A program made the position numbers and the translations under genes. From Euryarchaeota archaeon UBA181 (GTDB lineage Archaea > Thermoplasmatota > Poseidoniia > Poseidoniales > Thalassarchaeaceae): DNA of 17,452 nt. The stretch covers positions 1-17,452 of the forward strand of contig DALI01000055.1 in the NCBI GenBank assembly GCA_002496725.1, given 5' to 3'. Shown here one piece after another: positions 1-6,500 of this stretch (positions are counted from its first letter, which is position 1; the number at the start of each line of letters is the position of its first letter). The notes beneath the pieces were generated by a model that worked only from the letters and a program-made list of their open reading frames with translations, had not been told where the DNA came from and searched no databases.

Positions 1-210
1 TTGTGATTCCACATACCCACCTGTGTGAGTCCTCTGGTATTCCAGGCATATCAATTCAGGTTTCTCTGACCACTTCGTCTCCCCGCAGGGCGAAGCGGTC
101 TCAACCTTCTTACCCTGATACAGGACTGTACCAAGGAGCACACAAAGCACTCCGGCGACCTACATTCGGTATATGAAGTAACCGGGATGAGTTACTTTTC
201 AAATGTAAAC
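1..210 (-). ncRNA. Unassigned structured RNA candidate, 3' end beyond window
   Basis: No convincing protein gene lies here: most frames are interrupted, and the two that stay open for about 45-57 codons give nothing protein-like. Instead there are consecutive hairpins: 176-182/191-197 (7 bp, 8-nt loop), 135-141/147-153 (7 bp, 5-nt loop), 114-117/121-124 (4 bp), 68-77/91-100 (10 bp, extended outward by 59-62/103-106 and capped inside by 82-84/88-90), and 34-37/42-45. Three non-Watson-Crick positions in these stems (two in the 135-153 hairpin, one in the 68-100 hairpin) are G-U wobbles when read from the minus strand but would be C-A mismatches on the plus strand, so the RNA is probably minus-strand. 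A TATA-like box at 232-239 would put its 5' end near 205-212. I looked for tRNA, 5S rRNA, SRP RNA and RNase P RNA signatures (for example GGAAAGUC and ACAGAA) and did not find convincing ones. The class is unknown; strand and structure are seen, transcription is inferred. Confidence 0.5.
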
Positions 211-231
211 AAAACTACTCTCAGTAACACG

Positions 232-239
232 ATTATAAA
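232..239 (-). promoter_or_regulatory. TATA-like box for the minus-strand RNA candidate
   Basis: Reading the minus strand gives TTTATAAT, a good archaeal TATA core. It overlaps the stop codon of the zinc-ribbon gene (233-235) and lies about 25 nt upstream of the expected 5' end of the structured region below 210. That spacing is what archaeal TBP/TFB promoters use. No start-site data are available. Confidence 0.45.
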
Positions 240-604
240 TTTTCAGATGGTGAATCTGAGAGGTCAAATATGAGTTTCGAATCCTGTGTCTCGTCAGGGG
301 CATCTTGGAATCCAAAGGGAAGATTGTAAGAAATTGATGTTTTTTCGTCATTTTCTATTATTTTTTCATCGCTTGCGTAAGTGGGGGATGTTTCGAGACC
401 AAAAATTGGACTATTTGATTTACGTCGATTTGGGGCATTGAGATCGAATGGAAGGTCAGTATTTTTTGCCTTTTCATCAGTATGTTTCTCATTGGCGCCG
501 AGAGTCGGATTTTCATTTTCCCCTGTCCCACAAGTAATGCACGACTCGTTGACGCATACCATACCGCATACATCGCAGACCCTCATAACGTTCGCTTTCA
601 GCAT
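233..604 (-). CDS. Small zinc-ribbon protein with a disordered tail carrying four repeats of a short Phe/Pro motif
   Basis: This 123-residue protein begins with a cysteine-rich segment: C10-x2-C13, C17, and C22-x2-C25, which fits a short zinc ribbon or knuckle. The remaining ~95 residues are polar and acidic and probably disordered. Within them a motif recurs four times: LPFDLNAP (51-58), PIFGLETSP (66-74), LPFGFQDAP (95-103) and LIFDLSDSP (111-119), roughly F-[DG]-[LF]-x(1-2)-[AS]-P. Such spaced copies are typical of short docking motifs, but I know no named family with this one. ATG at 604 is the longest start; the in-frame ATG at 586 gives MRVCDVCG, a natural beginning for a zinc ribbon, so the first six residues are uncertain. 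There is no clear Shine-Dalgarno sequence. The gene lies downstream of the transporter with a ~100-nt gap. Function unknown. Confidence 0.72.
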   Translation of the reverse strand: MLKANVMRVCDVCGMVCVNESCITCGTGENENPTLGANEKHTDEKAKNTDLPFDLNAPNRRKSNSPIFGLETSPTYASDEKIIENDEKTSISYNLPFGFQDAPDETQDSKLIFDLSDSPSENL

Positions 605-704
605 CCAAACTTGATGCTATCGATGATTGATTCGTATCAAGTCGTCCTCAGTGACTGTTGAAGGAGGAGGCCATCAGCGAATCGAAAATACGTCCAATCT
701 GGCA
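605..704. other. Intergenic spacer between the transporter and the zinc-ribbon gene
   Basis: About 100 nt without an ORF. On the minus strand it contains a pyrimidine-rich tract (CCTCCTCCTTC, around 660-670) and a weak A/T-rich stretch near 683-690 (GTATTTTC) that could be a TATA element for the zinc-ribbon gene, leaving a ~55-nt leader. I see no strong hairpin terminator. The transporter and the zinc-ribbon gene may therefore be either one or two transcripts. Confidence 0.3.
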
Positions 705-2246
705 TCACTCGGACTCGAAATTAGGAGTTTCTGTTGGAGGGCTCCCATAAATCATTGGAGTCAAGGCAAGTGAGCCTATCATCATGGAAACAATGATGAC
801 TGCGGGCACCATTTGATTCGGCCAATCTATTGCATATCTGACTACACAGTAGACTGTAGCGAGTGCTACACTGAGGAGCATAATGGGGAAACCGGTTTTG
901 AAGAATCGGTTGAATGATATATCGTGCCCTGCCTCCTCAGCCAGACCTGCGGCAACGACGTTTGCCGATGCTCCAATGATTGTTCCATTACCTCCCAGAC
1001 ATGCCCCAAGAGCGAGTGCCCACGCCAATGGCCCCAAAGCTAGATTGAGTTCTGGATCACTAGCGAGCTCGATAACAACTGGGACCATTGTAGCTGTATA
1101 TGGGATATTATCAATGAAGGCAGAAGCGATTGCTGAGACCCAAAGGAGTAGAAGTACAGCTACCATGAGTCTGTTCTTCTCAGATGCCTGCGAAATGGTA
1201 TCAGATATACCGGTAGCAATCGCATCGATCATCCCCATGTTTTCAAGGCCGTGTATCATGATAAATAGTCCTGCAAAGAAGATGATAGTGGTCCATTCAA
1301 CCGCATCCAGTTGCTCTTCAACATGGTGAGGTGAGGTCACGAGAAGCATTAGTACGGCTCCACCAATCGCGATAGATGCAACCGTCAATAGTGGATGATG
1401 GAAACTAGAATGTGCGAAAAACGCTAAAATAACTAGCGATAGTATAAATCCTGATTTCTTCAAAAGCACTGGATCTTTTATGTTATACCTGAGGCGAAGC
1501 AGATCTAAACTTCGGTGCCTCTCTCCAGATAGACCTTCAGATTCAAGCTTTGAGAGGAGCCAAAAAGACGGTGCCATGGCAATTACCACAGCGGGGCCAA
1601 CATGAATGATGAAGTCTATGAATGAAATTCCTTGGTCTGCTAAAATGATGTTATCTGAGAGTGCCTGGGAAGATAATTGAGCGCCAATAATAATATTCGG
1701 AGGGTCTCCTATTTGAGTAGCCGCTCCGCCTATGTTAGAGAACATGACCTCAGCAATTATGAGAGGAATGGGTTCGAGATTCAACACCTTGGCGATTTGA
1801 ATAGTGACGGGAACAATAAGCAGAATGGTTGTCACATTATCCAGAAACGCGGAGAATACAGCAGTAAGGGTACAGAGGATGATAGATAGTCTCCAAATAG
1901 ACCCCCCGCTCAATGCATATGCCTGCACAGCGGCCCATTCGAACAGACCCGTACGCCCGAGTATGTCGACGATTACCATCATGCCGATAAGCAGACCTAT
2001 TGTTTCCTCGTCTATCCATGTAACGATAGTTCCCAGATCTGGGCCATCTCCTATCATGTGGAGGGTGACTACAGCCGCAATTCCACCAATGGCTGCGGCT
2101 AGGGCCCTATGTACAATCTCGAAGACTATGAGTGCATATACAGCTACGAGGATTGCAAAGGCGGCAGGTATAGCCCAATCGGGCATTTCACCGGGCGACC
2201 ACACGCCTGAATCAGTACTTGCGGCAAGAGCTCTCGTAATCATCAT
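705..2246 (-). CDS. ArsB/NhaD-type ion transporter (SLC13/CitMHS superfamily membrane antiporter)
   Basis: A 513-residue, very hydrophobic protein with many membrane segments. It has the two-fold inverted-repeat signature of the ion transporter superfamily. The first half carries SAFLDNVTTILLIVPVT (near 132-148) followed by GGAATQIGDPPNIIIG (173-188); the second half carries SAFIDNIPYTATMVPVV followed by GNGTIIGASANVV. The paired Asp-Asn in the DN-[VI] motifs and the GDPPN / GASANV loops match NhaD Na+/H+ antiporters and ArsB-like permeases. A charged cytoplasmic loop (around 245-270) separates the halves. Substrate cannot be read from sequence: Na+/H+ exchange is my best guess for a marine cell, with arsenite or organic anions as alternatives. 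I chose ATG 2246 (followed by a second ATG) because TAGGAGG lies just upstream and a TATA-like box upstream of that; the frame is open back to 2354, but that longer start would overlap yhbY by 47 nt. Confidence 0.88.
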   Translation of the reverse strand: MMITRALAASTDSGVWSPGEMPDWAIPAAFAILVAVYALIVFEIVHRALAAAIGGIAAVVTLHMIGDGPDLGTIVTWIDEETIGLLIGMMVIVDILGRTGLFEWAAVQAYALSGGSIWRLSIILCTLTAVFSAFLDNVTTILLIVPVTIQIAKVLNLEPIPLIIAEVMFSNIGGAATQIGDPPNIIIGAQLSSQALSDNIILADQGISFIDFIIHVGPAVVIAMAPSFWLLSKLESEGLSGERHRSLDLLRLRYNIKDPVLLKKSGFILSLVILAFFAHSSFHHPLLTVASIAIGGAVLMLLVTSPHHVEEQLDAVEWTTIIFFAGLFIMIHGLENMGMIDAIATGISDTISQASEKNRLMVAVLLLLWVSAIASAFIDNIPYTATMVPVVIELASDPELNLALGPLAWALALGACLGGNGTIIGASANVVAAGLAEEAGHDISFNRFFKTGFPIMLLSVALATVYCVVRYAIDWPNQMVPAVIIVSMMIGSLALTPMIYGSPPTETPNFESE

Positions 2247-2250
2247 GATA

Positions 2251-2257
2251 CCTCCTA
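2251..2257 (-). promoter_or_regulatory. Shine-Dalgarno site that fixes the transporter start
   Basis: Minus-strand TAGGAGG ends 4 nt before the ATG at 2246. It is one of the strongest SD matches in the window and is the main reason for preferring this start over the upstream one at 2354. Confidence 0.6.
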
Positions 2258-2270
2258 GCAAATTACACCT

Positions 2271-2279
2271 AAATATATC
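2271..2279 (-). promoter_or_regulatory. TATA-like box of the transporter gene
   Basis: Minus-strand GATATATTT lies in the 61-nt gap between yhbY (stop at 2308) and the transporter. At the usual 25-nt distance transcription would begin near 2250, almost at the ATG and inside or after the SD site, so the message may be nearly leaderless. Confidence 0.45.
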
Positions 2280-2307
2280 ACTGATAAGGGCCCCTCGATA
2301 TTCAGCA

Positions 2308-2589
2308 TTATTTACCTGACCAGAGAACCAATACGTTCCCTCTACTGAATGCAATTATGGATGAGGTGGAAAGGGCCAGGGATGAAAAAATCTCTGATCT
2401 TTCTGAATTTCCATTGGCAATTCCACGATTTACTTTTATCTTCACAAGTGCCCTGCTCGACAATTGTTCCTTAATCTCGTCAATCACCGTATCGATTACT
2501 CCAGATTTGCCAATCCTCACAGTTATTGGAAGATTGGGATCTGAAGATTGCCTGATTATTCTACTAGGAATTTTAGACGTATTAATCAC
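2308..2589 (-). CDS. YhbY/CRM-domain RNA-binding protein
   Basis: A 93-residue protein that is essentially one CRM (YhbY) domain. Diagnostic pieces are ITVRIGKSGV (the [IV]-x-[IV]-G-[KR]-x-G core), the helix VIDTVIDEIKEQL, then LVKIKVNRG, and the closing strand segment IAFSRGNVLVLW. Bacterial YhbY binds pre-50S ribosomal RNA and plant CRM proteins bind introns; archaeal stand-alone copies are presumed to act in ribosome or RNA maturation. The start is GTG at 2589, and it overlaps the 3' end of rnp4 by 8 nt, so translation is probably coupled. The GTG is embedded in GGAGGTGAT, so the SD-like GGAG sits directly against the start with no normal spacing. The pairing with the RNase P protein gene recurs in archaea, which supports a shared role in stable RNA metabolism. 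The middle of the domain (NGNSERSEIF) looks slightly expanded. Confidence 0.85.
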   Translation of the reverse strand: MINTSKIPSRIIRQSSDPNLPITVRIGKSGVIDTVIDEIKEQLSSRALVKIKVNRGIANGNSERSEIFSSLALSTSSIIAFSRGNVLVLWSGK

Positions 2590-2899
2590 CTCCGAAAGAC
2601 GGTCCCCTGGTTCTTATCGCATTGCACCTTAGGCATGTATACTTGAGTGATTTGGCACGTATCCTTACCCTGGAGTTCCTACCTGGAACTAGGACTTCCA
2701 TGCAGGTCCTACATATCGAAACACCATAGTAACTCCTGTTCCTCACTCCGTGTTTCTTACCTATCCTTAGTATAGATCTAGCAGCGGCATTTGACATGTT
2801 TTCATCATGCTGATCGATCATAGTAGCCCGAAGGTCGATCAATGCTTCCAAGGCTAGAGACTTACGGGAAATGGTTCTTTTTCTGTGGCGTTGAGACAA
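2582..2899 (-). CDS. rnp4: RNase P protein component 4 (Rpr2/Rpp21/SNM1 family)
   Basis: A 105-residue basic protein with the Rpr2/Rpp21 layout: an N-terminal helical region (about 12-58, including AARSILRIGKKHGV) and a C-terminal zinc ribbon formed by C63-x2-C66 and C89-x2-C92. Between the cysteine pairs is the family signature LVPGRNSRVRIR (70-81), which contacts RNA. In archaea this subunit pairs with Rpp29 on the RNase P RNA specificity domain and helps trim tRNA 5' leaders. The start is TTG at 2899, immediately after the TGA stop of adk (2900-2902); GGGGGT about 9 nt upstream may serve as a weak SD. It is followed by yhbY with an 8-nt overlap, so adk, rnp4 and yhbY are very likely co-transcribed and coupled. 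The basic N terminus (SQRHRKR) is typical. Confidence 0.9.
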   Translation of the reverse strand: MSQRHRKRTISRKSLALEALIDLRATMIDQHDENMSNAAARSILRIGKKHGVRNRSYYGVSICRTCMEVLVPGRNSRVRIRAKSLKYTCLRCNAIRTRGPSFGGD

Positions 2900-3562
2900 T
2901 CAAAGACCCCCTAATTCCGATTCAATTGCCTTGGCAACTTGTTCGATAGTCCCACTGCCATCTACTGTGATTATACTCATTGTTGTCTTATCCGAGAAAA
3001 TGCCATACCATTCAGATAACGGTTTAGTCTGTTCATGATATGCATTCAATCGGCTCCTTACAGTATCTTCTGTGTCGTCTTTCCTCTGGATAAGTCTGGA
3101 TTCAATGTGTGCTGGTGCAGGATTGAAGTTGATATGGTATATTTCGCCTGTTTCCGGATCCATTCTCCTTCCGACTATCCTTTCCACTATGTCTTCGTCA
3201 GGAACCTGTATCATGATGACCAACGACACATTAGCGATTAATGATAGCTCCTCGGCTTGAGCGATGGTCCTAGGGAATCCATCAAACAGAACGCCACCCG
3301 AAGCATCCGACTCTTTCATTCTCTCGGAAATTAGGTCGATTATAATTGAGTCTGGAACTAATAATCCGGCTTCCATATACTCTTTGGCTTCTTTGCCGAG
3401 GCTGGTATTATGCTTTACAGCCTCCCTTAACATATCACCTGTGGAAACTTGAGGCTTTCCAGTCAATTGACTGATCTTTCCCGCTTGAGTACCCTTTCCC
3501 GCCCCAGGAGGTCCGAAGAGAACTATCGAAGAGGGCTGTCTGGAAATCGCTGACATGCTCAT
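2900..3562 (-). CDS. adk: Adenylate kinase, bacterial/eukaryotic type
   Basis: 220 residues. It interconverts ATP + AMP and 2 ADP. Visible motifs: P-loop GPPGAGKGT (17-25), NMP-binding segment STGDMLR (40-46), the family signature FDGFPRT (93-99), the LID start GRRMDPETGEIYH (131-143) and the arginine-bearing RKDDTEDTVRSRL (160-172). The LID has no four-cysteine zinc cluster. This is the monomeric Adk type shared with bacteria, not the trimeric archaeal AdkA, so an old transfer is plausible. ATG at 3562 follows the protease stop by 24 nt; a second in-frame ATG two codons later could also be used. I see no clear SD. It heads the close-packed adk-rnp4-yhbY group and may be transcribed with the protease. 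Confidence 0.95.
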   Translation of the reverse strand: MSMSAISRQPSSIVLFGPPGAGKGTQAGKISQLTGKPQVSTGDMLREAVKHNTSLGKEAKEYMEAGLLVPDSIIIDLISERMKESDASGGVLFDGFPRTIAQAEELSLIANVSLVIMIQVPDEDIVERIVGRRMDPETGEIYHINFNPAPAHIESRLIQRKDDTEDTVRSRLNAYHEQTKPLSEWYGIFSDKTTMSIITVDGSGTIEQVAKAIESELGGL

Positions 3563-3586
3563 GCCAGATGGTTGGCACTGATAAGC

Positions 3587-6500
3587 TCACGGACGATTCT
3601 GTTCCCACCAGAGATGACCATACGCTGACCACTGTTCCATAGACCAGCCGTCCGGAAGTCCCCCTAATGGGAGGGGGGGGGCGCCCTCAGGTGCAATAGG
3701 AATATCTAGCGACGGTATTGACGGGGAGTTGGACACTTTCTGTAATTCTTCCTGCGTAACAGTTCCAGTGAGGACTTCTCCTGATGCACTAGTTTGTAAT
3801 GCCGCGGCCCTCCTATCTGATTTTGAACCGGACAGAAGTGCGGATCCGGGAGCAATTAACTCTTCATCTGGACGGGTATCATGAGTAGAAGATCGCCTCA
3901 TCCTTATTCCCAGTACGACAGATAGGGACACCAATGCAATGAAGATAGCCCCGATAGCCCATGAAGGGAGGAGCCCTTCGGTAGATTCTCTGGCCTTACT
4001 AACCTTCAAACTGATGTAAGCATCAGTTGATGACTCTAGATTATCATCACTTGAATTAGCAAAAACATTTAGTTCGACAATCCCGTATTCTGCACCCTTC
4101 GTTGGTTCTGCTATGACTTCGATTACTATTGATTGTCCGGGCCCCAGTGGACCTGCAGATGATGGGTCTACCTCGAGGTTCCAACCTTCGTCCCCTGTAA
4201 CCTCTAGGGAGACATCTGTTTCATAATTTCCGATATTCTCCAACGTCACATCAAAAGTTGCAGGATTGCCAGGCAAGATGTCCTCAGCAACCGCATCCAA
4301 TGAAGACATATTGAGCCACGCAGATGACAAGACGATAACGTCCAACCAAACGGTCTTCGAAAGAGAATCTCCCGCAGGAGTTATGAATTCTATGATAACT
4401 GGTATTTGAGTTTCATTTGGGCCGGCTTCGATAGCCCCTGGCAGTTCAAGGGCCACAGAAATAACTGCCTGCTGGTTCATGGCCATAGCAAAGTTCCCTG
4501 CTGTCATGAACCCTCCAGACCATTCAGCAGGCAAACTCCCAAGAGTTAATGAGACCACTAGATTGACGTTTCCGGTATTCTTAATCATGATATTTGCAAC
4601 TCCAGTTAGGCCTGGTGCGGCGGAAATTGAGGAATCCCCTGTGACGTCTAGCTCTGCAAGTTCCCTCACAATCAATTTAGTCCTATTAGATACCAACTCA
4701 CCGTCTATCTGAGTGGTCCTGATAGTCATGGTGTTAGAATCGCCCATCTGAGCCGCCATCGGAACCAAAGTATTGATTTGGAAGCTAACGGACTCCCCGG
4801 ATGCAATTTCTACTGAAAATGAATCCATGGATTCCTCTTCACCGTAAACAATCTGAATTGGCCATGTGTTCAGAGATGAAAATGCCTCAACCTGGAATGT
4901 CATCGGTATATTTCCATCATTGCTAACTTCCAATATAGTAGTCACCATTTCTCCATTCAGAACAGCCCTCTCGGGAGCTATTGCCAATGGGCCTAAAGGA
5001 TCTCCTGACTCTGAATATATATCGGTATGAAAATCATCATTGGCCAAAACGATTACTGAAACCGAGTCAGAGAAGCTTAGAGCTGGATCATTGACTGATT
5101 GTGTGATGCAGGTCACTTGTTCCGACGTTCCAGCGGCAGGCTCTCCATTGGGAAGCTGTGGGACTCTAATCTTGATTGGCAATGTAGTGTATAGCAGTCT
5201 TCCTATCGGATCAGTGAGTAAATTTGCTGACTGTGAGTCCCAGATATTGATAGGCCATGAATTTTCGGTTGAGCACGATACCAGATATTGTGTTGGGCCG
5301 TTGCCATCGTTCCCAACAGCCAGCGAGAAAGACGCCCAATCACCTGGTTCTGCCTCGGCACCAGCTTCACCAGCTAGTACGGTAACTAAGCCCTCAATCC
5401 TCTCAACTTCTGCTTCTAGTCTAATCACATTATTCACAGTGGGAGCGTTGACATCGAATAAATTCAGATCAGTTACGAATCTTCCTGGTAGGGCGTATAC
5501 CTCACCAGGGAGGGATGATGAAGAGGATTCTGGATGGGCGCTTAGAACTAGTCTGATGATCACACTATCCCCTGTGCTTCCCATGGGCTCTAGATTCCAG
5601 GGCCCACTCTCATTCAGTAACTTCCTCCATTCGTCTGAAGGGGGTTGAAGAACGCCATTTTCAGAAACTACATTGATAGGTGAAACACTCAGTTGTACAG
5701 AGATAGAGGAAGTCCCCTCATTTTTCAGTTCGAGCATGAAATAGACAGAGCTACTATCTCTTGGATTCATACTTCTGTACTTCGAATCTTCCAATTCGAG
5801 GGGCGAAGAGGGAATATTTCCATTTTCCAGGAGGGGTGTGACCCTAACACCGATCTGAGAGACGTGGACTACTATCTCAGCTACATTGTTATTGATTCCA
5901 ACGGACTCATCGTTCAATTCATCTATCTCTGAAGATGAGTCTAGCACTAGCCTTAGGATGTGTTCCCCAGTAGTGTCAAATGAATGTGGGAAAGAAAACG
6001 AGTCTAGAGCACCTCCCGATATAGGGGAGCGACGTGAGGAGTGTAGTAAATCACCAGTAGTCAAATCGTGAACTTCCACATCATATGCCGCGGCCAGAGC
6101 AGTGGCCTGATTTCCCCAAGCGGCCTCAATTAGTACTGTATCTCCCTCAAGTGGATTTTCGACAGAAGTGGACAGAGAGTCCTCGAAAACTGTGAGATCT
6201 GATTCGTACAACTCATCTGCGATTGCTGAAACAACTATGGAGAATCCTTGGACATCCCCTCCTGAGTTGCCAACTGTTACTGTCCAAACGCCACTAATTG
6301 CACTCTGAATTTTTATCCTTTCCAAATTATTTACTCTATCTTCAGAGCCTCCTGATGAACTAAATCCAGAAATGAATTGGTTCCCCAGATATACTACTCC
6401 ATCTGGTGAAGTTACTGATAGGTCCAAGTCATTCACCAAGCGCGATGCTGATTGATTCGCTACAGCAGAACCCTTGTCATCATTCCACGCTAGAGTAACA

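Noticed and set aside
3..176. A possible C-terminal coding fragment on the plus strand, open from the window edge to a stop near 174
   Set aside because: About 57 codons with basic, low-conservation-looking content; the hairpins and strand-specific wobble pairs explain the region better as RNA.
660..672. A strong SD-like sequence (GAAGGAGGAGG) on the plus strand
   Set aside because: No start codon or open frame follows at a usable distance; on the minus strand it is simply a pyrimidine tract.
883..2319. Open frames on the plus strand (883-1329 and 1804-2319) opposite the transporter
   Set aside because: Products are compositionally odd (Ser, Ala, Ile, Thr-rich) and contain mirrored transporter codons; no start signals or family features.
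5040..5648. A 202-codon plus-strand frame opposite the protease
   Set aside because: It is a Ser/Thr/Pro-rich antisense shadow of the Ig-like region, without promoter or ribosome-binding signals.
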